Counted from the stretch's first letter, positions 27,543 through 38,034 are shown. The stretch is DNA of 51,517 bases from Chthoniobacterales bacterium (GCA_019747735.1 JAIEQL010000004.1:1-51517), one strand, 5' to 3'. Program-made: numbers and translations. Notes: generated from the sequence alone by a model not told the origin.

Positions 27543-29711
27543 ATGACTACGAAACTACTGTTAAGCAAATTTGCTCCTTTATTATTCTTGTTGACTTTGC
27601 TGAGTCTGTTTTTGATCTCTCCTTTGCGAGTCAATGCCATGCTGGAGGTGGAAAATGGCGAAGAAAGCCTTAAAACCAAACCAGAGGAAGATCCGCTTGC
27701 ATATAGCAAGAAAGTAGAAAAAGAGGCGATTATAAAAGAAGCTGCCTTTACTTATGATCCTTCTTCCCCACAGAGAGTGCTTTTGAAAAGTGAAAGCAGC
27801 GAAAAAGTGGAGATAAGTGGAGAAAAGAAAGAAGGTGTTGTAAGTCCAGACGAACTTCAAGCAAAGGAAGAACCCCTTAATCTAACCCCAGAGTTCCTAG
27901 ATCAAGAAATCCAAGCAGCTGTGGAGGTGAGATCTGCTCTGCCAGCGATAGATGAGGAAGAAGAGCTGCTCGCTGCTCATCACTATTGGAACTCGAAACA
28001 TACCAAGTATGTAGAGGCTATCTCGCAAATACCCGAAGCAGGTTGGTATGATGAAACAGCTCAGCAAGAAAAATTAGGGGTGGCTATTCAGGAATCCTAC
28101 GAGACCGTCGTAGCTATCCAAAAACGTTTGAATAGTCTTGGTTTTGATAACGCAACACGCCTCTCTCTTGCACAAGTGCTAAGCACTACGGAAAATTCTT
28201 CCTCTTTGCCTCCTCCTATGTTGCTTGAGGATAAGCTTCTTAGACTCACTCAGGAAATTGAAGGAATCAAAGGGCAAGTTCCTAATATAAGAGGGCATCT
28301 TTCTAACGCAAAAGATCTTCTTGAAACAGCAAAGATGTTGTTACCGGCAAACGATTATCAAGATGGCAAAGCTGGTGTGCGTACTGCCCAAAAACTCATT
28401 CAACACGTCACCAAGCAGCTGGTCGAATTATTAAAAGAACGTCTAAGTGTCTTGGATGCTGCTTTTAATGTTAGTATAAATTATAAAAAAAAAGCGATAG
28501 ATCTTTCAAAAGTGGGCATCGAGAAACCAGAGGAAATTACTTCTTTCGGCAATTGTGGCGTTGCTCCGGTGCTCGCGCCCGTGAGCACCTCATATACACT
28601 CCCGCCGGAGGCTCCTGAGACTTCAACAAAAGCGCTTTTGAAAAAAAGTCTCATGCCCCCTCAGGAAAATAATTTAGCAACAGTAAAAAAAAATAAAAAA
28701 GGAGCACTCAAGCAGCAAAAACCTTCGGCCGTGGTCCATCCTATTTCACTTAGTTCACTTAGTATTGATGAACGTCGTAACATAGAAGTTAAAATAGTGC
28801 TAGCTCACAAGACTCAGGATTTACAAGAGAATCCTCAAGAATATCAAGAGAGAGCAGTTTCTATAGCTAAATTGATTTTTGATGATTCCATATATGCTGA
28901 ATATGTTGCGATGTTACCTCTGCAAGTTCGTGATGCTATACGTAGTAAACCAGAGGACTTTGATTATATTCAAAAGGATAATGATCATCCTGTCGTTAAA
29001 AAGTTTAAGAAAGCAGTTCAAACAATGGTTAATCAACTTTACAACGAAGAGCTTATTAGAGAAGAAACTAAAAAAGCAGTTTTACAAAAAGAAGAAGAGC
29101 TGGAGAAGGAATCATCAGCAGCTGATGCTAGTATGATGGAACTGATAGCAGCAGAAGAGGCTGCAAAAAAAGGAAGTAGTACTAAAAAATCTAATAAAGC
29201 AGGAAAAGACAAAAGATCTGTTCAGAAAGAAGATCTTAATACTATTAGTGAAGAAAAAAAACGAGAGCTAGAAGAACGAGTGAGAAAGGAATATGTTCCA
29301 GCAGGAGTCGTAAAAATGCTCGAACCTAATAATCAGTATCAATCAGAAGCGGCTATTATAGCTAGGGAGTTAGTTAAAGAAGAACGCTTTTCAGGCCTGG
29401 GCGCAACAGCAATAGCGCTTATAAATAATCGAGAGGAAAAAATGGACTATATTATTGGGAACGGAGATAAAAAATGTAAACTGCTTCTCAAAAAAGAGAT
29501 TGAGAAGAGAATGACCGATTTATACGCTGACCAACTTAACTCATACAATGAGTCAATAATCCAACGTGTTATTCAGGAAACTATTGGTAAGGAAATTGCT
29601 GCGAATAAGAAGGAAAGGGAGCTCTTAGAGTTGCTAGAAAGAGAAGAGAAACGAAAAGCTACAAATACAAATAGTTCAGCAAATCCCAAAAAAGGGAAAA
29701 AGCAAAACTAA
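27543..29711 (+). CDS. Secreted helical protein with internal duplication and repeat insert
   Basis: The protein has 722 residues. A long signal peptide ends at LRVNAM, like that of the 1556-residue coiled-coil protein. Residues about 140-320 are helical. Residues about 338-362 are read from a degenerate family A element. From about 410 to 505 and again from 571 to 675 two related segments occur: NPQEYQERAVSIAKLI...QTMVNQLYNEEL and NNQYQSEAAIIARELV...KRMTDLYADQL. A charged coil separates them. The tail is Lys-rich (KKGKKQN). No enzymatic motif is seen. It is exported and may act at the surface or in a host. Confidence 0.85.
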   Translation: MTTKLLLSKFAPLLFLLTLLSLFLISPLRVNAMLEVENGEESLKTKPEEDPLAYSKKVEKEAIIKEAAFTYDPSSPQRVLLKSESSEKVEISGEKKEGVVSPDELQAKEEPLNLTPEFLDQEIQAAVEVRSALPAIDEEEELLAAHHYWNSKHTKYVEAISQIPEAGWYDETAQQEKLGVAIQESYETVVAIQKRLNSLGFDNATRLSLAQVLSTTENSSSLPPPMLLEDKLLRLTQEIEGIKGQVPNIRGHLSNAKDLLETAKMLLPANDYQDGKAGVRTAQKLIQHVTKQLVELLKERLSVLDAAFNVSINYKKKAIDLSKVGIEKPEEITSFGNCGVAPVLAPVSTSYTLPPEAPETSTKALLKKSLMPPQENNLATVKKNKKGALKQQKPSAVVHPISLSSLSIDERRNIEVKIVLAHKTQDLQENPQEYQERAVSIAKLIFDDSIYAEYVAMLPLQVRDAIRSKPEDFDYIQKDNDHPVVKKFKKAVQTMVNQLYNEELIREETKKAVLQKEEELEKESSAADASMMELIAAEEAAKKGSSTKKSNKAGKDKRSVQKEDLNTISEEKKRELEERVRKEYVPAGVVKMLEPNNQYQSEAAIIARELVKEERFSGLGATAIALINNREEKMDYIIGNGDKKCKLLLKKEIEKRMTDLYADQLNSYNESIIQRVIQETIGKEIAANKKERELLELLEREEKRKATNTNSSANPKKGKKQN
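28549..28620 (-). repeat. Degenerate family A element inside a coding sequence
   Basis: Read with the gene, this stretch matches the reverse complement of family A. Shared words are GCTCCGGTGCTCGCG (one mismatch), ATATACACT and GCTCCTG. The frame is kept and gives the peptide GVAPVLAPVSTSYTLPPEA. The termini of the element are lost. A copy translated in the same frame from an intact element would begin [15 protein letters not shown]. Confidence 0.8.
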
Positions 29712-29796
29712 GTGATCTCGCCTGCTGGGAATCGGTAGGCTAACTGAGCGAATCGTCTCAGATCGTTTTCCTGGAACAGCATCGACTACTATGCCT

Positions 29797-31290
<1,494 letters not shown>

Positions 31291-31327
31291 AATTCTCTTA
31301 AAGTTTTTCTAAAAACTTGAAGAGGCC

Positions 31328-31410
31328 TGGGCAGGAAAGGATTCGAACCTTTGAAGGCGTAAGCCAGTGGATTTACAGTCCACCCCGTTTGGCCACTTCG
31401 GTACCTACCC
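31328..31410 (-). tRNA. tRNA-Tyr (anticodon GTA)
   Basis: The reverse complement has an acceptor stem GGGTAGG/CCTGCCC, anticodon loop CTGTAAA giving GUA, a long variable arm of class II type, and T-arm GGTTCGAATCC. The discriminator base is A and CCA is not encoded. It stands alone between bglA and fabD. Confidence 0.95.
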
Positions 31411-31482
31411 AAGGAAAGCGAACAAGGTTAAACCGACTTATGCAGTTAGTCGATCATAAAAAAATAAAGAGCAAAAATTGGA

Positions 31483-32424
31483 CTAAGTTTCTGCCTGTAA
31501 TACTTGAACAGCCCCTTCAAGACTAGCTGTGTCACTGATGCTGATGACTTCTGTTCCTTTGCGGATACGGTTGACGAGTCCTGCAATGACGCCGCCGGGG
31601 CCCAGCTCCAGAAAGCGCGTGCAACCAACTTCCTCAATGAGGTATTCAATCGTCTCTGTCCAACGGACCGAGCCAGTGACTTGATTTGCTAAGGTTGTTC
31701 GAATCTCCTCTGCAGAAGCGGTAGGACGAGCGGTGATGTTGGCGATCACAGGTAGAGAAGGCATCTCGATGGGAGTTACGGTGAGAACTTCGTGGAGGCG
31801 TTCAAAAGCCGGTTGCATAAGGCGCGAGTGGAAGGCACCAGCGACAGTGAGCTCAATGGCCTTGCGAGCCCCATATTCCTTAGCGATGGAAATGGCATGA
31901 GTTATTTTTGTTTTTTCTCCCGAAATTACAATTTGACCTGGTGCATTAAAATTAGCGACATCGACATCAGCTGCAGCAGCCAAGGCTCGGACTTGTTCTT
32001 CCGTCGCTCCAATAATGGCAGCCATGGTTCCGCTAGTTGCCTCACAGGCTTCTTGCATAAATTGGGCGCGCTGGGTGACTAGGTTAAGACCTGTTTCAAA
32101 GTCAAATGTTCCGGCAGCCGCATGGGCCGTGAATTCTCCAAGAGAGAGCCCTGCAGTCGCATCAAAACTGAGGTTAGGGAGAGCTTCTTTTAAAAGAGCT
32201 AAGCAAGCAAGGCCATGAACGTAGAGTGCAGGCTGACAGATGGATGTTTGAGTGAGAGCCTCAGCAGGTCCTTCAAACATGATTTGGGAAAGCTGGATGC
32301 CAAGTGTTTCATCAGCTTGCTGAAAAAGGGCAGCAGCAGTAGGAAAGTGAGTAGCAAGGTCTTTGCCCATGCCAACGGCTTGGGCTCCTTGACCGGAGAA
32401 GAGAAGAGCGGTGTGGTGTGACAT
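31483..32424 (-). CDS. fabD: Malonyl-CoA:ACP transacylase
   Basis: FabD loads malonyl groups on acyl carrier protein for fatty acid synthesis. The protein has 313 residues. It shows LFSGQGAQAVGMGKDL, the nucleophile Ser in GLSLGEF, the catalytic His in GAFHSRLM, and QVTGSVRW near the end. Other fab genes are absent here, which is unusual because fabD is often next to fabH or fabG. The upstream gap holds an inverted-repeat element. Confidence 0.95.
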   Translation of the reverse strand: MSHHTALLFSGQGAQAVGMGKDLATHFPTAAALFQQADETLGIQLSQIMFEGPAEALTQTSICQPALYVHGLACLALLKEALPNLSFDATAGLSLGEFTAHAAAGTFDFETGLNLVTQRAQFMQEACEATSGTMAAIIGATEEQVRALAAAADVDVANFNAPGQIVISGEKTKITHAISIAKEYGARKAIELTVAGAFHSRLMQPAFERLHEVLTVTPIEMPSLPVIANITARPTASAEEIRTTLANQVTGSVRWTETIEYLIEEVGCTRFLELGPGGVIAGLVNRIRKGTEVISISDTASLEGAVQVLQAET

Positions 32425-32452
32425 AAAAATTAACAGGGATAAAAAGAATAGT

Positions 32453-32617
32453 AAAAATTCACAGGGATAGAAGCGATGGAAGGGATGATAAAAATTAACT
32501 TCTTAATCCTTAATTTTTAAGATGCGATTACAACAAATTTTATTGAACTTTTAAATCTTAATATCGTTTTTTTAAAATTACTTTATCCCTTTCATCGCTT
32601 CTATCCCTGTGAATTTT
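32453..32617. mobile_element. MITE-like element with long inverted ends (family F)
   Basis: The arms share ATTCACAGGGATAGAAGCGA and continue with TG(A/G)AAGGGAT, so about 32 bp are nearly identical and inverted around an AT-rich 95-base middle. It fills the fabD-rmuC gap. Its right arm runs into rmuC and carries that gene's TAG stop. A partial extra copy of the terminus (AACAGGGATAAAAAGAATAG) precedes the left arm. Confidence 0.85.
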
Positions 32618-33755
32618 CTTCCTCTAAAAAATTTTCCAACAACTCCTTCGACATTTTCTTCTCCGTCTTAGCACCGAGCTGCTGCAAGCGCTGAGCGGTG
32701 CTGATTAAGTTTCCTTTTTGTGAGGAGAGGCGAGCAATGGCTTCGTCTTGTGTGGTGAGCGCTTTTGCAATTTGAGAACGAGCCGTCAAAAGATAATTGG
32801 TAAAGTCGACAAAACGATCGTGAAGGACTCCTCCAAGGCGAGCGATTTCCAAAACATTTTTAGTCTGCTTTTCCACTTTCCAAAAATTGTTAATCGTGCG
32901 GAGCGCTGCGAGGAGGGTACTCGGTGTGACCAGAATGATGCGATGAGCAAAGGCAAATTCAAAAAGTTGAGGGTCAGCTGTCAATGCAGCTCCGAAGGCT
33001 GGTTCAATGGGAAGAAACATCATCGTCATTTCTGGAGTCTTGCCTGGAAAAAGATCAGGGTACCCTTTTTCAGCAAGTGACTTGATATGCGTACGAACAG
33101 CTGCAGCATGAGCAGAAAGGGCTCGTTGACGCTCTGATTCTTCCGCTGCATTGCAAGCTCGTTCGTAATCAACGAGAGAAACTTTAGAGTCAATGACGAT
33201 GATTCGATCTTCGGGAAGATGAATGATGGCGTCAGGGCGGAGCCGCTCGGCAGTGGAGACTTGCAATTCAAATTCCCGTCCACGTTCGAGGCCTGAGAGT
33301 TCAAGCGTCCGTTCCAAAATAAGTTCGCCCCAAGCCCCGCGTCGTTGTGATTTACCTTGAAGGGCGGAAGCCAGGTTTTGGGCGTCGGTGGAGAGTTGAT
33401 GATTAAGTTGAGAAAGTTGAGAAAGTTGCTGGCGAAGGCTTCCGCTGCTTTCCACCTGAACAGTGTGGATTTCTTCAACGCGCTTACGGAAATGCTCTAA
33501 GTTTTCTTTAAGGGGAGAGAGAACATGCCCAAGTTGTGTGGTGCTTTGCTGGGAGAGTTGCTCTTTTTTTTGTTCCAGGATTTCTGTCGCAAGATTGTGA
33601 AATTGTGCCGTGATCAATTCTTGAAATTGAGTATGAGCTTCTGTTTTTGCTGCTGCAATTTCACGCGCTGCTCGTTGTGAGTGTAGGTACCATCCAAGAA
33701 GTGTGCCGATAAGAAAAGCGAGGAGAACAACGAGAACAAGTGATAAGGAGATCAT
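32601..33755 (-). CDS. rmuC: DNA recombination protein RmuC
   Basis: This 384-residue member of the RmuC family (PD-(D/E)XK-like nuclease fold, limits inversions at short inverted repeats in E. coli) has an N-terminal membrane anchor (residues 4-22) and a coiled coil to about residue 130. The nuclease core has RGAWGELILERTLELSGL, RPDAIIHLP and VIDSKVSLVDYERA. The last residues ENSQG and stop come from the family F inverted repeat. Its ATG overlaps the end of the toxin relic. Confidence 0.93.
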   Translation of the reverse strand: MISLSLVLVVLLAFLIGTLLGWYLHSQRAAREIAAAKTEAHTQFQELITAQFHNLATEILEQKKEQLSQQSTTQLGHVLSPLKENLEHFRKRVEEIHTVQVESSGSLRQQLSQLSQLNHQLSTDAQNLASALQGKSQRRGAWGELILERTLELSGLERGREFELQVSTAERLRPDAIIHLPEDRIIVIDSKVSLVDYERACNAAEESERQRALSAHAAAVRTHIKSLAEKGYPDLFPGKTPEMTMMFLPIEPAFGAALTADPQLFEFAFAHRIILVTPSTLLAALRTINNFWKVEKQTKNVLEIARLGGVLHDRFVDFTNYLLTARSQIAKALTTQDEAIARLSSQKGNLISTAQRLQQLGAKTEKKMSKELLENFLEEENSQG

Positions 33756-33866
33756 AAAAGAAGTTTAACAAAATCAGGATAAAATTGGGCAAACTTCTTA
33801 TCAAAAGTGACCAAGGCTGTGCAGTGATATTTTTGACAGTAAGACATTGGTGTCGACGCCTACCAT
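33752..33866 (-). pseudogene. PIN-domain (VapC-like) toxin relic with internal deletion
   Basis: The frame starting at 33866 reads MVGVDTNVLL, the exact kind of first strand seen in PIN toxins with the first catalytic Asp. A second frame then reads CTALVTFDKKFAQFYPDFVKLL and stops at 33752, the typical PIN C-terminus. About 80-90 central residues are missing and the two parts are out of frame, so no active toxin is made. Its start overlaps the antitoxin stop (ATGGTAG), as in functional vapBC operons. Confidence 0.8.
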
Positions 33867-34141
33867 TCTTCGCCTCCCTTTTCAATAGCTGTCTGGATTT
33901 CTTCTAAGGGAACTATCCGATCTGCTTTTTTAGGAAAATAAGGAATAGAATCTTTCAGTAACCTTTTTCTGACCCGTGTAAAAGTAGGTGAAGTAAATTT
34001 TCTAGTAGCTCCTTGTATGATGGCCTCTTGCATTTCTTCTAAAGAAGCAGCACGTTGGCCTTTTCTTGGAAATCGAGCAATGCCTTCTCTAGCTGTGAGA
34101 GTTTTAGTTTTAAGAGATAATGCAGTAATCATGGTTGGCAT
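33860..34141 (-). CDS. Putative antitoxin orphaned by loss of its PIN toxin
   Basis: This 93-residue protein precedes the PIN relic with the overlap typical of type II antitoxins. Two internal segments are similar: GIARFPRKGQRAASLEEMQE and SIPYFPKKADRIVPLEEIQT, each followed by AI and a Gly near the end. The N-terminus (MPTMITALSLKTKT) could be a degraded DNA-binding arm. The duplication is not typical of VapB and may be a fusion of two antitoxin tails. The family is uncertain; the antitoxin role is inferred from context. Confidence 0.65.
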   Translation of the reverse strand: MPTMITALSLKTKTLTAREGIARFPRKGQRAASLEEMQEAIIQGATRKFTSPTFTRVRKRLLKDSIPYFPKKADRIVPLEEIQTAIEKGGEEW

Positions 34142-34178
34142 GTAGCAGAAGAAAATTCCCTTTTCGAGAAAAATTTAC

Positions 34179-35006
34179 TTAGGATTGCTCCCTCTCCACT
34201 TCCTTCCGAAATCGATCTACAAATCCAAGGGCAAATTCCCCTAGAGTCAGTTGAGGTTTTTTTAAAAGTGGCATCAGATCGATGGTATAGGTGACTTGAG
34301 TGGCCTGATCGACAAGATGAGAAGTGGCGAAGGTGGCATTGGCGTAACGACGGCCTTGAGCTGCTAGGTCGTAGCTTTTGCCTCCAGCAATTTGAGATTG
34401 AAAAACAGTGAGGAGTTTTTCTGAAAGTTCAAGATGAGTGCTGACGTCAAGAGCGATTTTATCTTCATCGATAACCCAGTCCAGGCTGCGCCAGACTTCG
34501 CCACCAAGGAGTTGTTGTGGATGCTGTGCTTGGGGAAGGCGTCGCAGTGCCTCAATGACTGCACGGCAAATAGCACGGTGTGTTGGATGTTTGTCGAGGG
34601 GGTGATGAGTATAAATAATTTGAGGGTGAAGCTCTGTTAGCAGCTTGTGAAGGGCATCTGCAAGATCATGTTTGGTGGCCTCTTGAACTGCAGCGGAAGA
34701 AAATCCCAACTGAGCTACAAAGAGGTATTCTCCAAGCTTTGCTGCCTGACACTGTTCCTCGTGGCGGAGCTCTTGCATTTGCTGGTCATGATAATCAGCA
34801 TAGGGACCTATTCGTGGACTTCCAGCGCCACTGGTGCAGGTAATGCCAGCAAAATTTTTAGAAGAATGTTGGTAGCACTCCAGGATTCCATGGAGCGCCA
34901 TGATCTCGAGATCATCTTGATGCGCACCAATGCCAAGATGAGTGACCTGTGGAGCTGCTTGGGCAAAGGAAATACCAGTGGGAGCGAAAAAATTCTTAAT
35001 TTTCAT
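34179..35006 (-). CDS. PIG-L family zinc deacetylase
   Basis: This 275-residue deacetylase is of the GlcNAc-PI/BshB type. The metal motif reads GAHQDDLEI, with Gln in place of the usual Pro, as in one subgroup of the family. The second motif is THHPLDKHPTHRA. The substrate is probably an N-acetyl sugar but is not known. The start codon and first codons (MKIKN) lie in 29 bases that match the family D inverted terminus with one difference. Confidence 0.85.
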   Translation of the reverse strand: MKIKNFFAPTGISFAQAAPQVTHLGIGAHQDDLEIMALHGILECYQHSSKNFAGITCTSGAGSPRIGPYADYHDQQMQELRHEEQCQAAKLGEYLFVAQLGFSSAAVQEATKHDLADALHKLLTELHPQIIYTHHPLDKHPTHRAICRAVIEALRRLPQAQHPQQLLGGEVWRSLDWVIDEDKIALDVSTHLELSEKLLTVFQSQIAGGKSYDLAAQGRRYANATFATSHLVDQATQVTYTIDLMPLLKKPQLTLGEFALGFVDRFRKEVEREQS

Positions 35007-35149
35007 TAGTGATGAAGTATATCATCTTAAATTATTGCAGCTACTTGCCTGTTTGTTTTTTTGTTATAACTATCGCAGGGACAATGGCGACCAATATTTT
35101 AATTTGCAAGCTCGTCATCGTTGGCATCCTCTGGTAAGATAACGGCCTT

Positions 35150-35938
35150 ATGTCTGCTACAACTCCCTTGACTATTGCCGGTCGCACTTTTTCTTCCCGA
35201 TTACTTTTGGGTACTGGTAAATTTTCATCCAACGCCCTCATGCAAGACGCCTTGGAAGCAAGCGGCACTGAGATAGTGACAGTGGCACTGAGGCGTGTTG
35301 ATTTGAGTGGAAAAAAAGATCCTTTTGCCAACATTTTAGAATTTTTAGATCCTCAAAAATATCTACTCCTTCCCAATACCAGTGGTGCCCATACGGCAGA
35401 AGAGGCCGTACGATTGGCTAGGCTTGGCGTGGCTGCAGGATTGCCTTCGTGGGTGAAGCTAGAAGTTCATCCTGATCCTCATTACTTGCTTCCCGATCCT
35501 ATCGAGACGTTGCGTGCTACGGAACTTTTGGTGAAAGAAGGATTTACAGTGCTTCCCTATATCAACGCAGATCCGGTTCTTGCCAAACGATTGCAAGAGG
35601 CGGGGGCTGCTACGGTGATGCCGCTTGGTTCACCTATTGGTTCTAACCGTGGTGTGGAGACTCGTGCGATGATTAAGATTATTGTGGCTCAAGCAACTGT
35701 TCCTGTGATTGTCGATGCAGGTCTGGGAGCCCCTAGTCACGTAGCAGAAGCCTTTGAACTGGGAGCGGATGCTGTGCTAATCAATACTGCTATCGCAGCT
35801 GCAAAAGATCCTGTGGGGATGGCAAGTGCTTTTCGTAAGGTCGTAGAAAGTGCTTGCGAAGCAATTGTAGCGGGACTTTCTTCTCGAGCTGATCGTGCCG
35901 TTGCGACAAGTCCGCTAACAGGATTTTTGAAAAAATAG
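35150..35938 (+). CDS. thiG: Thiazole synthase
   Basis: ThiG builds the thiazole ring of thiamine from deoxyxylulose phosphate, dehydroglycine and ThiS thiocarboxylate. It has 262 residues. Marks include [10 protein letters not shown], the Schiff-base Lys region [54 protein letters not shown] and LINTAIA. No thiS, thiC, thiE or thiH is adjacent. I see no TPP riboswitch in the 143 bases upstream. Confidence 0.95.
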   Translation: MSATTPLTIAGRTFSSRLLLGTGKFSSNALMQDALEASGTEIVTVALRRVDLSGKKDPFANILEFLDPQKYLLLPNTSGAHTAEEAVRLARLGVAAGLPSWVKLEVHPDPHYLLPDPIETLRATELLVKEGFTVLPYINADPVLAKRLQEAGAATVMPLGSPIGSNRGVETRAMIKIIVAQATVPVIVDAGLGAPSHVAEAFELGADAVLINTAIAAAKDPVGMASAFRKVVESACEAIVAGLSSRADRAVATSPLTGFLKK

Positions 35939-35974
35939 GTATAGGTTAATACACTATAACTGCCAATGCCTCTT

Positions 35975-36117
35975 AGAGGGTGTCTTGAAAATGAATAAAA
36001 TTGATGCAGTACTAGGAGCGAAGCGCACAGACCCGCAGTGTATATGGACATACTCGAGGACGCGAGCACTGGAGCGACGCCGTAATGCGCAATTTTAGTC
36101 TTTTCAAGACACCCTCT
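35975..36117 (+). repeat. Complete family A inverted-repeat element
   Basis: This 143-bp copy lies between the convergent thiG and oppD genes. Both 17-bp termini are perfect, and it is bordered by TTA on both sides (overlapping the terminal base). It differs from 263-405 at only a few positions. Confidence 0.93.
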
Positions 36118-36130
36118 TAGCCTGATTTCG

Positions 36131-37156
36131 CTATTCGAATAGATGATCCCCAATCGTTGGCAAGCGCCTTAAATGACCATCTAACCTAGGAATGCAGGCA
36201 ATGAGGGCTTTGGTGTAAGGATGTTGCGGGTTTTGAAGAATTTGATCGGTCTCTCCAAACTCCACAATGCGGCCTCGGTGCATCACGGCTACTTTTTTTG
36301 CGAGACCACGAATAATAGAAAAGTTGTGGGTAATGAGGATCATCGCCATGCCAAGCTGTTGTTCGAGTTCTTGGAGTTTGGTGAGGATTTGTGCTTGGAT
36401 GGTGACATCGAGTGCTGTAGTCGGTTCATCAGCAATGAGCAAATCAGGTTGAGCTGAGAGCGCCATGGCGATCATGACCCGTTGCTGCATACCCCCGCTG
36501 AGCTGATGAGGATAGCTTTTGAGACGTGTCTCTGGGTTGGTAATACCGACAATTTCTAACCAACGGATAATTTCTGCATCGGTATCTTTGATTTCAGGAC
36601 GATGAAGTCGAAGGCTCTCGGCAATTTGACTGCGAATCGAATAGACGGGATTAAGAGAGGTAGAAGCTTCTTGGAAAACGTAGGCAATTTTTCCCCATCG
36701 AAATTTGCATAATTCTTTTTCTGATAGAGTCAGCAGCTCTGTTCCTTGAAAGCGAATGCTTCCTCCTTGATAGACAGCAGGTGGCGTTGAGAGTAGCCGT
36801 GTAATGGCAAGAGCGGTGACACTTTTGCCACTTCCACTTTCTCCTACAATGGCTAGGGTCTCTCCTTTTTTTAAAGAAAAAGAGACGCCACAAACAGCAG
36901 GTGTGATTTTATTTCCTTTGGAAAAACCGATATGGAGGTCGGTCACTTCCAAAAGTGGTTCTGAGAGCCTATTGAAAATTTTACTGCTGTGGCGCAGGAC
37001 TGTGTCGCTGTGATGCTCGCCTCCTCGAGTATGTCCATATACACTGCGGGGCTGTGCTTCTCGCTTCTTATCCTGCATCCACATCAGCGAATTTTGAACA
37101 GGCTCTGGCTCTGGATTGGAACTTGGTTCTGCGGAGAAATGTTGTTCGTTTGTCAT
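36131..37156 (-). CDS. oppD: Oligopeptide ABC transporter ATPase with repeat-derived leader
   Basis: This is one of two ATPases of a dipeptide/oligopeptide importer. Walker A is GESGSGKS, the signature LSGGMQQRV, Walker [13 protein letters not shown], and the switch His is in LITHN. The C-terminus has the OppD/DppD-type end ([15 protein letters not shown]). The ATG at 37156, 7 bases after oppC, gives 341 residues; 14 further codons upstream are open but overlap oppC. About 65 residues precede the usual start [11 protein letters not shown]. Part of them ([10 protein letters not shown]) is read from a family A element. Confidence 0.9.
   Translation of the reverse strand: MTNEQHFSAEPSSNPEPEPVQNSLMWMQDKKREAQPRSVYGHTRGGEHHSDTVLRHSSKIFNRLSEPLLEVTDLHIGFSKGNKITPAVCGVSFSLKKGETLAIVGESGSGKSVTALAITRLLSTPPAVYQGGSIRFQGTELLTLSEKELCKFRWGKIAYVFQEASTSLNPVYSIRSQIAESLRLHRPEIKDTDAEIIRWLEIVGITNPETRLKSYPHQLSGGMQQRVMIAMALSAQPDLLIADEPTTALDVTIQAQILTKLQELEQQLGMAMILITHNFSIIRGLAKKVAVMHRGRIVEFGETDQILQNPQHPYTKALIACIPRLDGHLRRLPTIGDHLFE
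36985..37085 (-). repeat. Degenerate family A element inside oppD
   Basis: Read with oppD, the stretch matches family A in its forward direction. The CCCGCAGTGTATATGGACAT block is nearly unchanged, followed by ACTCGAGGA and GCGAGCA. The reading frame is open, adding about 30 residues. The termini are lost. Confidence 0.9.
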
Positions 37157-37163
37157 AAGAAAA

Positions 37164-38030
37164 TCAATTTTTCGCCGTTCGGCTTTCTGTGGCTGCACTC
37201 AATCCGTCACCGAGGAGATAAAAAGCAAGAGCGGTGATTAAAATAGCCATTCCTGGAAATAAGAGAAGCCACCATGCATCGAGTAGATAGGTTTTGCCAT
37301 CGGCAATAATATTGCCCCATGTAGCCTGGGGAGGTTGAACACCAAAACCAAGAAAGCTTAATCCTGCTTCCGCAAGAATGGCTTCCGGAATACCAAGGAC
37401 AGCTGTGATTAAGATAATAGCAGCCGCGTTGGGAAGAATGTGGCGAATGATTAACCGAAGCCAATGTTGTCCTAGAATGTAGGCTGCATGGACATATTCA
37501 GTTTCTCGTAAAACAAGAAATTCTCCTCGCACCAGGCGCGCTGTGCCTGTCCAGCTAATGAGGCCCATCACAACAATAATATTCCATAGGCTTGGGCCAA
37601 GCAGAGCTACCGCTGTAAGAATAAGAAAAAAAGTAGGAAAGCAGAGTAGGGCATCGACGCAACGCATGAGAATTTGATCAATTTTTCCTCCGCAGTACCC
37701 AGCGATGGATCCTATAGTGACTCCGATGACAAGAGAGACAAGCATGGCTGTGAACCCTACGCTGAGTGAAATAGAGGTTCCGTGCAGCATTCGTGTAAAA
37801 ACATCGCGCCCCAGATGATCGGTGCCAAGCCAATGTTGTGAACTAGGAGAACATAATTTTTGTTGAAGGTTCGTCAGGTTGGGATCCATTGGCCAAGGAG
37901 TGCCATGCAAGTTGGAAAGAGTGATAGCAATAGCCAAGAGCGTAAGAAAAATAATGATTCCTAAAGAAAACAATGCGATGCGATTTTCTGAAAACCGGCG
38001 CCAAAGTTCTGTTGTGGGAGTGTCTTTCAT
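37164..38030 (-). CDS. oppC: Oligopeptide ABC transporter permease, OppC type
   Basis: This 288-residue membrane permease has six hydrophobic segments. The N-terminal domain of OppC type (HWLGTDHLGRDVFTRMLHG) and the EAA-like loop (EYVHAAYILGQHWLRLIIRH) are present. The C-terminal part has AEAGLSFLGFGVQPPQATWG, typical of DppC/OppC. It lies 4 bases downstream of oppB. Confidence 0.94.
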   Translation of the reverse strand: MKDTPTTELWRRFSENRIALFSLGIIIFLTLLAIAITLSNLHGTPWPMDPNLTNLQQKLCSPSSQHWLGTDHLGRDVFTRMLHGTSISLSVGFTAMLVSLVIGVTIGSIAGYCGGKIDQILMRCVDALLCFPTFFLILTAVALLGPSLWNIIVVMGLISWTGTARLVRGEFLVLRETEYVHAAYILGQHWLRLIIRHILPNAAAIILITAVLGIPEAILAEAGLSFLGFGVQPPQATWGNIIADGKTYLLDAWWLLLFPGMAILITALAFYLLGDGLSAATESRTAKN

Positions 38031-38034
38031 AGAG

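Noticed and set aside
35007..35149. TPP riboswitch upstream of thiG
   Set aside because: None of the conserved thi-box words (such as CTGAGA and its partner) is present in the 143 bases.
35737..36153. Frame on the minus strand opposite the end of thiG and through the family A copy
   Set aside because: It is antisense to thiG and read through the repeat. The open frame reflects the repeat's lack of stops.
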